Assembly: GCA_947499565.1 (NCBI GenBank)
Contig: CANMOV010000003.1
Location: 248,001-312,000 of the forward strand
Source of the DNA: an uncultured Croceitalea sp.
GTDB taxonomy: Bacteria; Bacteroidota; Bacteroidia; Flavobacteriales; Flavobacteriaceae
Direction of reading: 5' to 3'
Length of the DNA stretch: 64,000 nucleotides
The number at the start of each line of letters is the position of its first letter. Positions within the stretch are counted from its first letter, which is position 1. This document shows positions 17,419 through 26,750 of this stretch, piece by piece. The translations under genes were made by a program, and so were the position numbers. The notes below the pieces were generated by a model. It was given only the letters and a program-made list of their open reading frames with translations. It ran no database searches and was not told where the DNA came from.

Positions 17419-18293
17419 TAATTAGAACTAAGGTTTTTATTTGTCTTAATAATAGCTTTCTCATTCTTCCGATCTATCCATTTTTGCCCTTTTATTCTTC
17501 GCATTAAATTATCAAAATGGCGCATCACCATAATATTGTAAACTGCTTTTCCAAAGTTCTTAGGTTTTCTAGCTATTGCACGTAAACTCATTGAAAAACC
17601 TGGCGTAATATATTTCATATGATGCCAATATCCTTCCGGAATGTAGATAACATTCCCATGGTCTAATTGAGCAATGTAACCTTTGGCATGCTTTAAGGCT
17701 GGCCATTTTTCTAAGTCCGGATTAGAAAAATTAATATCCTCTCGAACTATTAAAGAATGTGGAATTTTATACAAGTATTTTGTCTGCGATTGCGGGAATA
17801 AAATACACTCTTTTTTCCCTTCAAAATGAAAATGAAAAATATTGGCCAAATCAATATCATAATGCATAAACGTATGCGAATTTCTTCCTCCGAAAAAAAG
17901 CATTGGAAGCCCTTTCATTAACTTGATACCAAAATCTGGGTACTTATAATCTTTTTGAAGTATTGGCACTTCTTTAATTACATTCCAAAGAAAAATTCTA
18001 AACTTGGTTGGTCCTTTTTTTAATAAGTCCACGTAATCCGCCATTTTCATTTTGGCATGTGGTTCATTAAAGCCTTCATCATGTTTTACAGGCCTGTCAT
18101 CATATAAAGGAACTTCTTTATCACCAGCAACTTCTTTAATGTATTCTAAATTCCATTTGGTATATGCAGGCCAATCTTTAATATATTGTTCTATAACCAC
18201 AGGTTTTTGTGGCTTAAAATAATCGCGGATAAATTCTTCTTTAGAAAGTGTTTTTACCCTTGGGATTTCTTGAAGGTTAAGTTCCAAAATCAC
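17415..18293 (-). CDS. Cupin-like (JmjC-type) Fe(II)/2-oxoglutarate oxygenase
   Basis: 292 residues. It has the cupin_8/JmjC pattern: N-terminal PRVKTLSKEEFIRDYFKPQKP, iron ligands His144-Tyr-Asp146 (MHYDID) and His224 or His225 in IPEGYWHH. Such enzymes hydroxylate proteins or tRNA; the target is unknown. The start is GTG at 18293 (TTG at 18287 is an alternative). It lies 50 nt downstream of bioB on the same strand and its stop overlaps the convergent beta-barrel gene by 4 nt. Confidence 0.85.
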   Translation of the reverse strand: MILELNLQEIPRVKTLSKEEFIRDYFKPQKPVVIEQYIKDWPAYTKWNLEYIKEVAGDKEVPLYDDRPVKHDEGFNEPHAKMKMADYVDLLKKGPTKFRIFLWNVIKEVPILQKDYKYPDFGIKLMKGLPMLFFGGRNSHTFMHYDIDLANIFHFHFEGKKECILFPQSQTKYLYKIPHSLIVREDINFSNPDLEKWPALKHAKGYIAQLDHGNVIYIPEGYWHHMKYITPGFSMSLRAIARKPKNFGKAVYNIMVMRHFDNLMRRIKGQKWIDRKNEKAIIKTNKNLSSNY

Positions 18294-18343
18294 ATTGTTT
18301 CAAACTAACGAAGTTAGTAAAAGGATACTAAATGAAGTAAAAT

Positions 18344-19444
18344 CTAATCCTTACTTACTAATTTTGAAGTTGCTTTGGCATTTTCATTTCTTTCTATTTT
18401 ATGCCCCGGTCTAGTCCATTTTGGCTTTTCTCCAAGTGGTTGAAGTTCAGATTCTGCTGCTTCCACTGTTTTTGGTTGTGGCGCTTTTACAAATGCTTTT
18501 TGAGGGTTTAGTCCCAACATTTTAAACATCTCCATATCTTCATTAACATCAGGATTTGGAGTCGTTAATAACTTATCCCCAGCAAAAATAGAATTAGCTC
18601 CCGCAAAGAAGCACATCGCTTGCCCTTCTCTACTCATTTCAGTTCTACCAGCAGATAATCGCACCTGAGTTTTTGGCATTACAATACGTGTTGTAGCTAC
18701 CATACGTATCATTTCCCAAATGGGAACTGGCTCAATATCCTCCATTGGTGTTCCTTCTACAGCAACCAGTGCATTAATTGGGACCGATTCTGGTTGCGGG
18801 CTTAAAGAGGCCAATGCTACTAGCATCCCTGCTCTATCTTCTACTTTCTCACCCATGCCTATAATTCCGCCGCTACAAACCGTAACATTGGTTTTACGAA
18901 CGTTATCTATGGTTTCCAAACGGTCTTCAAAAGCACGTGTAGAAATCACATCTTTATAATAATCTTCTGAGGTATCTAAATTATGGTTGTAAGCATAAAG
19001 ACCAGCTTCTGCTAGGCGTTTCGCCTGATTTTCTGTAATCATCCCCAGCGTGCAGCAAACTTCCATATCTAATTTATTAATGGTTCTCACCATCTCCAAA
19101 ACTTGGTCAAACTCTGGACCGTCTTTTACGTTACGCCAAGCAGCACCCATACAAACTCTGGAACTTCCAGAAGACTTTGCACGTAATGCTTGAGCTTTAA
19201 CTTGCTGTACACTCATTAAATCATTACCCTCAATATCAGTGTGATAGCGAGCAGCTTGCGGGCAATACCCACAATCTTCTGGGCAACCACCTGTTTTTAT
19301 AGATAACAAAGTGGAAACTTGTACTGTATTTGGGTCATGATATTTACGATGTACAGTAGCCGCATCGTACAATAACTCCATTAGAGGCTTGTTGTAAATA
19401 GTAAGAATCTCTTCTTTGGTCCAATTGTGTCTGGTCTCGCTCAT
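18344..19444 (-). CDS. bioB: Biotin synthase
   Basis: 366 residues. A radical-SAM enzyme that inserts sulfur into dethiobiotin. The SAM [4Fe-4S] cysteines are Cys54, Cys58 and Cys61 in CPEDCGYC. Other BioB motifs are visible: YNHNLDTS, CSGGIIGMGE and RLSAGR. Other biotin genes (bioA, bioD, bioF) lie on the same strand but several kilobases away. The -7 box TATTTTTG ends 4 nt before ATG, so transcription should start almost at the initiation codon. Confidence 0.97.
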   Translation of the reverse strand: MSETRHNWTKEEILTIYNKPLMELLYDAATVHRKYHDPNTVQVSTLLSIKTGGCPEDCGYCPQAARYHTDIEGNDLMSVQQVKAQALRAKSSGSSRVCMGAAWRNVKDGPEFDQVLEMVRTINKLDMEVCCTLGMITENQAKRLAEAGLYAYNHNLDTSEDYYKDVISTRAFEDRLETIDNVRKTNVTVCSGGIIGMGEKVEDRAGMLVALASLSPQPESVPINALVAVEGTPMEDIEPVPIWEMIRMVATTRIVMPKTQVRLSAGRTEMSREGQAMCFFAGANSIFAGDKLLTTPNPDVNEDMEMFKMLGLNPQKAFVKAPQPKTVEAAESELQPLGEKPKWTRPGHKIERNENAKATSKLVSKD

Positions 19445-19448
19445 AGTT

Positions 19449-19456
19449 CAAAAATA
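19449..19456 (-). promoter_or_regulatory. bioB promoter -7 box, 4 nt before ATG
   Basis: Minus-strand TATTTTTG (TAnnTTTG) followed by AACT and then ATG. The spacing predicts a leaderless or nearly leaderless mRNA. Confidence 0.5.
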
Positions 19457-19490
19457 GGAATTTCTAATACAAAATACGACATCAAAAAAA

Positions 19491-19562
19491 TGTCATTCTG
19501 AATGAAAGGAAGAATCTATATCTAAACTAAATATGAGATTTTCGTTATCACTCAAAATGACA
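19491..19562. repeat. Palindromic intergenic repeat
   Basis: The left arm at 19491-19517 starts TGTCATTCTGAATGAAAGGA, and the right arm at 19536-19562 is its imperfect inverse (about 19 of 27 positions match). The arm resembles the widespread bacterial palindrome beginning TGTCATTCTGAGCGAA. It lies between bioB and the flotillin gene. Confidence 0.65.
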
Positions 19563-19586
19563 TTACTTGTATTCTAGGTCAGAAAC

Positions 19587-21020
19587 TTACTCTTCCTTCT
19601 TCTTAGGAGCAGCAGGCTTTTTAGTTTCTGTTTCAGTTGTCTCCTCGGCAGTCACATCTTTACCCTTTAAATATTCTGGTAACTGCATTCCAGCCATATT
19701 AAACATTTCCTGTAATGGCGGAACAGATTTATACATTCCCGAAATAAAATTGGCGGTAGAGTTTTTACCATCCTCTGACTTTTGACCAGAATCCCAAACC
19801 GTCACCTTATCAATCTTAATATTTTTAATGGCTTCTGCTTGAGTTTTCACTAGCTCTGGAAGTTTATCAGCTACTAATAATAATACGGCATCTTTAGGAC
19901 TATCACCAGCGGCTTTTACAATCTTGTCCAAACCTTCAGCTTGCTTACTTAATACTTCAAGAATACCTTGTGCTTCGGCTTGTGCTTTAAATAGGATTGC
20001 ATCTGCTTCCCCTTTTGCTTTTCTACGTATCATTTCAGCTTCAGCCTCAGCATCAATCTCAACCTTCTTTTTATCTATCTCTGCTGGTACTACAATATCA
20101 GCCATTTGAGAACTACGCTCTCTCTCAGCCCTAGCAACTTCTGCATCCTTTTCCGCAGCATAAGATTCCTCTAGTGCTTTTGCAGATTGTACTTTTTCTG
20201 CAGCTATTGCAGTACGTTCCGCTTCTGCCTCACGCTGTCTACGCAAGGAATCTGAATTCGCTACATTAATTTTTGCAATGTTTTCTCCTTCAACTGCTTG
20301 AGCATTTGCAGCAGCAACTTGAGTACGTTCATCCTGTAAGGCATTAGCTTCACCAATAGAACCATCTCTATTTTTCTCCGCAACAGATTTACGTGCAGCA
20401 TTAATTGCATGTGCAGCTGCCTCTTTACCAAGAGCTTCAATATATCCAGACTCATCAACAATATCAGTGATATTTACGTTGATTAGCTTTAAACCTACTT
20501 TCTTTAATTCCGATTCTACACTTTGCGAAATGTTGGTTAAGAATTTATCTCTATCCGAGTTTATTTCTTCAATATCCATTGAAGCTACAACTAAACGTAA
20601 CTGACCAAAAATAATTTCTTTAGCCAAATCCTGAACTTCTTGCATTCCTAAACCTAAAAGACGCTCAGCAGCATTTTGCATAACGCCAGGCTCAGTAGAG
20701 ACCCCAATTGTAAAACGAGACGGTACATTTACACGAATATTCTGCTTACTCAAGGCATTGGCCAAATCGACCTCTATAGAAATAGGTGTTAAATCCAAAT
20801 ATTCATAATCTTGAATTACAGGCCAAATAAAGGCTGCACCACCATGGATACACTTAGCAGAATTACCAGTCCCGACTTTTCCATAAACAACTAGTATACG
20901 ATCAGAAGGACAACGTTTATACCTGCGTATAAAAGAAATTATAATGATAAAGAAAAAGAGGATGGCAAACCCGATGGCCATTAAAGTGGCACCTCCGCCT
21001 AATTGTAACGGTATTAACAT
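19587..21020 (-). CDS. Flotillin family SPFH membrane protein
   Basis: 477 residues. A single N-terminal membrane helix (MAIGFAILFFFIIIISFI) is followed by an SPFH/band 7 domain (about 30-220) and a long Ala/Glu-rich coiled-coil domain (220-400) with the flotillin-type pattern AEAEAEMIRRKAKGEADA. The tail is rich in Thr, Lys and Glu. Flotillins organise membrane microdomains. It is preceded by an NfeD-like gene with a 3-nt gap, the conserved bacterial flotillin/NfeD pair. Confidence 0.93.
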   Translation of the reverse strand: MLIPLQLGGGATLMAIGFAILFFFIIIISFIRRYKRCPSDRILVVYGKVGTGNSAKCIHGGAAFIWPVIQDYEYLDLTPISIEVDLANALSKQNIRVNVPSRFTIGVSTEPGVMQNAAERLLGLGMQEVQDLAKEIIFGQLRLVVASMDIEEINSDRDKFLTNISQSVESELKKVGLKLINVNITDIVDESGYIEALGKEAAAHAINAARKSVAEKNRDGSIGEANALQDERTQVAAANAQAVEGENIAKINVANSDSLRRQREAEAERTAIAAEKVQSAKALEESYAAEKDAEVARAERERSSQMADIVVPAEIDKKKVEIDAEAEAEMIRRKAKGEADAILFKAQAEAQGILEVLSKQAEGLDKIVKAAGDSPKDAVLLLVADKLPELVKTQAEAIKNIKIDKVTVWDSGQKSEDGKNSTANFISGMYKSVPPLQEMFNMAGMQLPEYLKGKDVTAEETTETETKKPAAPKKKEE

Positions 21021-21023
21021 ATT

Positions 21024-21602
21024 TTATTTATTTAAGAGTTGAACGATTAATATTCCATTGTCGGTAACTTCTTTAACTTGCACAACATTCCCTTGTACCA
21101 AGTCATTTTTTTCATCTGTAAGTGCTTCCAATTCCCGCAAAGTTCCTTGAACATTGATACTCACTTTTCCCATGCTGGAACGCTTAGCTCCAACAGTTAG
21201 ATAGACCTCGCCAACTTGATTGAGCGCATTTTTCATCTTTAAGGTCCCACTACTCTGTAGTTTTGCCAAATAATAAAAAAGAGAAGCCATTACTGTCATC
21301 ATCAACAATCCACAAATAACAGAGACGATTACGGTTAAACTTGTAGAAAGGTTATTATCCAAACAAGCAATCCCAGACCATCCAAAAATGGTAAAGAATC
21401 CCATTAGATTTTTGAATGATAAAAACTGAAAACCTATCCCAGAATCGCCATCTACTTCTGCATCTACATCTCCACCCATATCATCAGCATCTCCTCCAAC
21501 TATGGTGAGTATAATTAAAACAATGAAAATAGCTGAAGAAATTAGTGCTGTAGTCCAGTAAATTTTTTCAAAAAGGCTCAAGGCTGCAAACCAGTTTTCC
21601 AT
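21024..21602 (-). CDS. NfeD-like membrane protein, flotillin partner
   Basis: 192 residues. Three or four membrane helices (IYWTTALISSAIFIVLIILTI, then segments in 65-115) are separated by an acidic loop (GGDADDMGGDVDAEVDGDSG), and the C-terminal 75 residues form an OB-fold-like domain (VGEVYLTVGAKRSSMGKVSINVQG as its first strands). This is the YuaF/NfeD type found in operons with flotillin. ATG at 21602. Confidence 0.85.
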   Translation of the reverse strand: MENWFAALSLFEKIYWTTALISSAIFIVLIILTIVGGDADDMGGDVDAEVDGDSGIGFQFLSFKNLMGFFTIFGWSGIACLDNNLSTSLTVIVSVICGLLMMTVMASLFYYLAKLQSSGTLKMKNALNQVGEVYLTVGAKRSSMGKVSINVQGTLRELEALTDEKNDLVQGNVVQVKEVTDNGILIVQLLNK

Positions 21603-21664
21603 GGTGTAAAGGTGTTGGTTAATAAATCATTTAAGATAAGACATTGCCGAGAATATCGGAAGGC

Positions 21665-22819
21665 TTATTTTGAAAGTAAAATTGAAACTGCATTTCCGCC
21701 AAAACCCACTGCATTTACCAAAACATTTTTAATAGATTTGGGTGTATTCTGTTTCTCTGCAAATGGAACCGAAATTGCTTCTTGCTTTTGAAGCATCAAT
21801 ATGGCCATTTCTACACTGAGCATTCCCGATGCTCCAAAGGTGTGACCTACTTTCCACTTATTTGTAGTTAAAAAAGGTGTTTTGTTACAAAAAACTTTTT
21901 TTATTGCATTTATTTCTGACAAATCGCCTTTTATGGTGCCCGGCGCGTGCAATACGATAACATCCACACTATCCAGCGGTTTCCCATCTAAAGCCATCGC
22001 CATAGAATCCTGAAAACACATTGCATCCGTAGATATAGAAACATTATGTGTTAAAGGCTCGGTAGCATAACCAATACCTGTGATTTTAGCCAAGCTATCA
22101 GCAGGATTTCCATTCTCCAAACAAGCAATAGAAGCTCCTTCTCCTAATACCATTGAGTTTTTGTTTTTTTCCATATCTAATGCACGACAAGGGTATTCTT
22201 TTTTGGATTTAGAATAAATCTTTAACGCCTTCATCTGCGCAATTGTAAATGGAGTTAATGGAGCTTCACTACCACCTACTAAAAATTTAGTTGTCATTCC
22301 ACTTTCTATCCAAGCTATACCATTTAACATCGCATGTAAGGCAGTTGAACATGTAATAGAATGTGAGATTTCTGGCCCTTTTGTTTTTAAATCATGTGCT
22401 ACCCATGAAGATATATTACCTAAGGTTGTAGTCGGCGACGCTAAAGTAGATGTGCTCTCATCTGTTATGAATTCTTCATGATATTTTTCAAATAAGGCCG
22501 TAGCTCCTCGAGATGAACCTAGGTTTATTCCAAAATTATCTCCCAATTTCCAGCCTGCTGTTTTAATGGCTTTTCTTGCAGTATAAATCGCATATAACAC
22601 TGAGGCATCTAGGTTCTTGTATTTATCATCAGAAGATTTCAGTTCCAGAATTTCTTTATTTAGCAGCTTAGGAAGCTTTCCGGCCCAAACCGGATGATTA
22701 CCGATTAGCGTTTCCAGTAGGCAGTGGGATTCGCTTTGGTATGCATCCCAGGCTTGTTCCAAGGAATTGCCTAATGGGGAAACGGAAGAAATTGCTGTTA
22801 TTGCTATAGGATTTTTCAA
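21665..22819 (-). CDS. Beta-ketoacyl-ACP synthase-like protein in the biotin cluster
   Basis: 384 residues of the FabB/FabF thiolase fold, somewhat shorter than FabF. The Claisen-condensing triad is complete: Cys157 in SITCSTA, His291 in VLHAPGT and His326 in KWKVGHTFGASG. The start is TTG 22819 (the frame is closed by a stop three codons earlier). The N-terminus KNPIAITAISSVSPLG fits the family. It is located among bioF, bioD, bioA and bioB on the same strand. A role in making the pimeloyl chain of biotin is plausible but inferred. Confidence 0.88.
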   Translation of the reverse strand: MKNPIAITAISSVSPLGNSLEQAWDAYQSESHCLLETLIGNHPVWAGKLPKLLNKEILELKSSDDKYKNLDASVLYAIYTARKAIKTAGWKLGDNFGINLGSSRGATALFEKYHEEFITDESTSTLASPTTTLGNISSWVAHDLKTKGPEISHSITCSTALHAMLNGIAWIESGMTTKFLVGGSEAPLTPFTIAQMKALKIYSKSKKEYPCRALDMEKNKNSMVLGEGASIACLENGNPADSLAKITGIGYATEPLTHNVSISTDAMCFQDSMAMALDGKPLDSVDVIVLHAPGTIKGDLSEINAIKKVFCNKTPFLTTNKWKVGHTFGASGMLSVEMAILMLQKQEAISVPFAEKQNTPKSIKNVLVNAVGFGGNAVSILLSK

Positions 22820-22838
22820 ATCTAGATGCTAGTTCCAG

Positions 22839-22846
22839 CAAAAGTA
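22839..22846 (-). promoter_or_regulatory. Ketosynthase gene promoter -7 box (TACTTTTG)
   Basis: A perfect minus-strand TAnnTTTG box 19 nt before the TTG start, in the 65-nt divergent region shared with the Coa1-like gene. Confidence 0.45.
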
Positions 22847-22884
22847 AAAGTTCTTATCTTCATAAACTTATAAATCTACTAACA

Positions 22885-23316
22885 ATGAATAATGAATTAG
22901 TGCCACAACCAAGCTGGTGGAAAAGAAACTGGAAATGGGTAGTACCAGTTGGTGGCTGCTTTACTTTAATTATTGGAGCTATTATTGTATTCTCTTCACT
23001 TTATTTTGGAATAAGTAACATTATGGAAGAGTCTCAACCATATGAATATGCGCTTGAGTTATTAAATAAGGATGAAGCGCTCCTAGAAGTTTTAGGCTCA
23101 CCTATTGAAAAAGATGGTATGTTTCAAGGTAATATTAGCTGGACTAACGGAAATAAAATTGCAAAAATAATTGTCCCAATTGCTGGACCAAAAGGAGAAG
23201 GTAAACTATATATAGATGCTTCCGGGCAAGGTGAAGATTGGATTTATCACGAAATTCGGGTAGAGGTAAAAGAACAGGAATTTGATTTTTTGAACGAATC
23301 AGGTTCTGAATTCTAA
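22885..23316 (+). CDS. Coa1-like single-pass membrane protein
   Basis: 143 residues. A basic Trp-rich N-terminus (PSWWKRNWKWVVPVGG) leads into one membrane helix (residues about 19-45). The rest has the Coa1/Tim21-like pattern: a helix ESQPYEYALELLNKDEALLEVLG followed by beta strands (ISWTNGNKIAKIIVPIAG, GKLYIDASG, WIYHEIRVEV). In mitochondria Coa1 assists cytochrome oxidase assembly; the bacterial role is unknown. A plus-strand gene nested between two minus-strand biotin-cluster genes; its stop overlaps the bioA end by 4 nt. Confidence 0.75.
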   Translation: MNNELVPQPSWWKRNWKWVVPVGGCFTLIIGAIIVFSSLYFGISNIMEESQPYEYALELLNKDEALLEVLGSPIEKDGMFQGNISWTNGNKIAKIIVPIAGPKGEGKLYIDASGQGEDWIYHEIRVEVKEQEFDFLNESGSEF

Positions 23317-24605
23317 GTTTCTAACAGTTCTAAAATGGTAGTATAAATTTTATCCAATTGTTTATTCGTAATTACATAAGGAGGCAGCACATAAACTGTA
23401 TTTCCTAAAGGCCTAAGATTCACCCCTCGAGACATAAAAAATTGATATAACTCGTCTCTCAACTTACCATAGCGGTCCATTTTTGTGTCCAAATCTAGTG
23501 CTAGGATAACCCCCAGACTACGAGCATTTTTTACTTTGTGATGATTACTTACCTGTGCTACAAATTTTTCATGTTCTTTTTGAATATATGTTCTACGTTC
23601 TAGAATTTCTTCAGATGCTAAAAGTTCAATTCCAGAAATAGCAGCAGCACAGCCTAAAGGGTGCGCACTAAAGGTATGCGCATGAAAAAAACCTTTAGCA
23701 ACCTCATCACTTAAAAAAGCATCAAAAATTGTTTGTGTACAACTGGTAATACTCAGCGGAAACATCCCAGCTGTTAATGCCTTGCTTAAGCACATAATAT
23801 CTGGCTTGTTTTCTAAATAATCCGATGCAAAGTTTTTACCTGTTTTTCCAAAACCTGTCATTATCTCATCTGCAATACATAAAATATCTAGTTCTTGACA
23901 TCTTTTTATAAGTGTATTCAGGCCTTTGGCGGAATGAAATTTCATCCCAGCAGCACCCTGTACTAAGGGTTCAAAAACAAACGCAGCGCAAGAATTTGTT
24001 GTAGCTATCGTCTCTAATTGTTCTAAAATAGCATCAATATTATCCTCCTGCGGAACTGGCAAACGCTCTACTTTTAACAAAAATTCCTCAAAAGGACCAT
24101 TGTATGATGATAGTCCTGAGGCGCTCATAGCTCCAAAGGTATCTCCATGGAATCCGGTCTCAAAAGCTATAAGGGTATCTCGTCTATCACCTTTGTTATG
24201 ATAATATTGCAAGGCCATTTTTATTGCTGCTTCAACAGCAGTGGAACCATTATCATTAAAGAAAATCTTCTCCTGGTTATCGGGTAAAATAGCAATAAGT
24301 CGTTCGGATAGTTCTATCGCTGGTTTATGCGTAAATCCACTAAACATTACAAAGTCTAGTTCCTGCATCTGCGCTGTAAGTGCATTAGTAATATATGCAT
24401 TACTATGCCCATACATAGCAGTATACCATGAAGCAATCCCATCTATATATTCATTTCCATCTTCGTCCCATAGTAAGGCACCTTTAGCTTTTATAATTGC
24501 TAAGGGTGAAGAAGCAGTTTTATGTTGCGTTAATGGGTGCCACAGGTGCTTTTTATCACGCTCAACTAAATTTTTTATCTGCTCTGAATCTTTCAAATCC
24601 TTCAA
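23313..24605 (-). CDS. bioA: Adenosylmethionine-8-amino-7-oxononanoate aminotransferase
   Basis: 430 residues, class III PLP aminotransferase that turns KAPA into DAPA. It has the BioA N-terminus (DKKHLWHPLTQHKT), the substrate-binding YTAMYGHSN, the PLP-contacting CIADEIMTGFGKTG and the Schiff-base Lys275 in CLSKALTAG. The start is TTG 24605; no ATG lies close. Only 49 nt separate it from the divergent GT39 gene. Confidence 0.95.
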   Translation of the reverse strand: MKDLKDSEQIKNLVERDKKHLWHPLTQHKTASSPLAIIKAKGALLWDEDGNEYIDGIASWYTAMYGHSNAYITNALTAQMQELDFVMFSGFTHKPAIELSERLIAILPDNQEKIFFNDNGSTAVEAAIKMALQYYHNKGDRRDTLIAFETGFHGDTFGAMSASGLSSYNGPFEEFLLKVERLPVPQEDNIDAILEQLETIATTNSCAAFVFEPLVQGAAGMKFHSAKGLNTLIKRCQELDILCIADEIMTGFGKTGKNFASDYLENKPDIMCLSKALTAGMFPLSITSCTQTIFDAFLSDEVAKGFFHAHTFSAHPLGCAAAISGIELLASEEILERRTYIQKEHEKFVAQVSNHHKVKNARSLGVILALDLDTKMDRYGKLRDELYQFFMSRGVNLRPLGNTVYVLPPYVITNKQLDKIYTTILELLET

Positions 24606-24654
24606 TTTGGCTACCTTGCAAAGATGGTGATAAAACCAAAAAATAATTACCGTC

Positions 24655-26148
24655 TTGCTTAAAAAAACAATTGCCTACCTTACTTCTTTCTATCATTCTA
24701 GCAATGCACGGATACTTTTTTCATTCTTTTTTATAATTGCGTTTCTAATACGATTTCCCTTTTTCTTTAGAGATTATATAGATAGAGATGAAAGCACTTT
24801 TATATTAATGGGACAATCTTGGGTAGATGGTTTTTTACCCTATACAGAATTGTGGGATTTAAAACCACCTATCACTTTTCTGTTCTTTGCAGCTCTAATT
24901 TATACGTTTGGGAAAAGTTTTCTAACCATTAGAATAGCGGGGGTACTTTTGGTTGCCATTACTTCTCTTTTTACTTATAAAATTGGTCTTTCTATAGCTA
25001 ACAAAAAAGTGGCATTTTGGTCAGGGCTACTTTTAGTCTTTTTACAAAGCCTTTTTGGTAGCTTACAAGGAGTAATGTCCGAGCATATTTCAATGGCCTT
25101 TTTTATTCCTGCACTGTATCTGTTAATTGCTAAAAAAAGACTTATTAGCTACTTATTTGCTGGTATCTTATTAGGGCTTTCCTTAATGACCAAGTTAAAT
25201 CTGGCCTACCCAATTCTATTTATATTTCTTTTCTTGTTCTGGAATGCTGTTAATAACAAAGAAGTATTACCTCATCTAGTTAAAATTTTAGTTTTAGGAG
25301 GTGCGATACTTCTAGTTATTTTAGCTACAGCAGCCCCCTATTACTTAAATAACGATTTTCAGTTGTGGTGGCAATCTGTTTTTAAAGCACCAATGGCTTA
25401 TTCAGGTTCAAAGGAACACTCTATTTTCAATGTCTTACCTTTTGCTATTGTGATTTTCGGATTCTTTTTTTGGGGGACTAAAAAGCGGTTATTGGATTAT
25501 AAAAATCCTAAAATACTGCTGCTGATATTAACTTCTTTAGGAATATTGTTTTCATTTATGCAAGCTGGTAAAGTCAACGGACATTATCTAATACAATTAT
25601 ATCCTACTCTAGTTCTTTTGATTGCGATTACCGCTTATGAGCTAGGTTTTTATAAAAACCTAAAGTATAAGTCAGTGGTGTTATTTATGCTCCTTTTGAT
25701 TCCTATGGAATCCTATTTAGAGTTGAAAGATGTTGTACAGCATAAAATAAATAAAGGCTCTTTTTATAACGGCGAAGGCCTTACTGTTCCTAACTATTTT
25801 AGAGAACACAAGCTCTCTTCAGATAAAGTCCTATTTATGGAATACCATATTGGGTATTGGCTTTTGAATGAAAAGCCTCCAACAAAGGCAGCAACTCATC
25901 CTAGTAGTATTTTAAGGGAAGAGTTATTTCTATATATGAAAAACCCAAGAAAAACAGAAAGTGAGGAACTTCAATTTATATTAGAAGATTTTAGGCCAAA
26001 TTATATTATTACAAGAAAAAATAGAAGGGTTTTTAACAAAAAGAAATTAGCTGCAAACTTTTATATAAACCTACAACTATTAAAAAACTATACTCCTTTA
26101 GATACCGTTGATAATGCAATTATTCATCAACGTTTAAAATTCAAGTAA
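24655..26148 (+). CDS. GT39-like (ArnT/PMT superfamily) membrane glycosyltransferase
   Basis: 497 residues with about 11-12 membrane helices. The first extracytoplasmic loop holds FRDYIDRDESTFILMGQSW and the pattern PYTELWDLKPP, the acidic catalytic loop of dolichol/undecaprenyl-phosphate-sugar mannosyltransferase-like enzymes. A soluble C-terminal part (about 370-497) follows. Acceptor and sugar are unknown. The start is TTG at 24655, since the frame is open only eight codons upstream and has no ATG. It is nested on the opposite strand inside the biotin cluster and overlaps the bioD end by 15 nt. Confidence 0.82.
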   Translation: MLKKTIAYLTSFYHSSNARILFSFFFIIAFLIRFPFFFRDYIDRDESTFILMGQSWVDGFLPYTELWDLKPPITFLFFAALIYTFGKSFLTIRIAGVLLVAITSLFTYKIGLSIANKKVAFWSGLLLVFLQSLFGSLQGVMSEHISMAFFIPALYLLIAKKRLISYLFAGILLGLSLMTKLNLAYPILFIFLFLFWNAVNNKEVLPHLVKILVLGGAILLVILATAAPYYLNNDFQLWWQSVFKAPMAYSGSKEHSIFNVLPFAIVIFGFFFWGTKKRLLDYKNPKILLLILTSLGILFSFMQAGKVNGHYLIQLYPTLVLLIAITAYELGFYKNLKYKSVVLFMLLLIPMESYLELKDVVQHKINKGSFYNGEGLTVPNYFREHKLSSDKVLFMEYHIGYWLLNEKPPTKAATHPSSILREELFLYMKNPRKTESEELQFILEDFRPNYIITRKNRRVFNKKKLAANFYINLQLLKNYTPLDTVDNAIIHQRLKFK

Positions 26149-26748
26149 TGCTTGCTTAAATTTATTAGCATACAGCTTTATTGTCTTTTTATCAAATACT
26201 GCTTCTTCATTAATTCTTCCTAAGAAAGAAACACCAGTTTTTTCCAGAATTATACTTTCCGTAGTTAAATATTTATCTCCACTAAAAATGACCCCCACCT
26301 TAAAGTTACGCTGTTGTAATGCCTCAATAGTTAGTAAGCTATGATTAATACTCCCTAAATAATGTCTAGAAACAACTATTACTTTATAATCTGGTTGAAT
26401 TAAATCTAAAATTGTATCTGAATTATTTAAAGGAACTAAAAGTCCGCCCGCACCTTCTATAACTAAATGATTTTTGGTTTTAGGTTCCCGAATTGCATCC
26501 AGATTAATCTCAATACCATCAATTTCGGCGGCTGCATGCGGACTCATAGGAGTTTGTAGCGCATACGCATTATTATGAATTACAGTCTTCGTATTAGAAA
26601 TAAGCTTAGCTATTTTATGACTATCAGAATCGTCTAAATCTCCAGCTTGGATTGGTTTCCAATAATCTGCTTCCAATGCTTCTGTTACTATTGCTGAGGC
26701 TATTGTTTTACCTACCTCTGTTGAAATTCCTGTTACAAAAAGTTTCAT
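26134..26748 (-). CDS. bioD: ATP-dependent dethiobiotin synthetase
   Basis: 204 residues. It has the N-terminal P-loop GISTEVGKT, the KPIQAG segment that binds DAPA, and VIEGAGGLLVPL. It makes dethiobiotin from DAPA, CO2 and ATP. The start ATG 26748 lies 2 nt after the DUF2007 gene, which in turn abuts bioF, so bioF-DUF2007-bioD form one tight operon. Confidence 0.95.
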   Translation of the reverse strand: MKLFVTGISTEVGKTIASAIVTEALEADYWKPIQAGDLDDSDSHKIAKLISNTKTVIHNNAYALQTPMSPHAAAEIDGIEINLDAIREPKTKNHLVIEGAGGLLVPLNNSDTILDLIQPDYKVIVVSRHYLGSINHSLLTIEALQQRNFKVGVIFSGDKYLTTESIILEKTGVSFLGRINEEAVFDKKTIKLYANKFKQALLEF

Positions 26749-26750
26749 TT

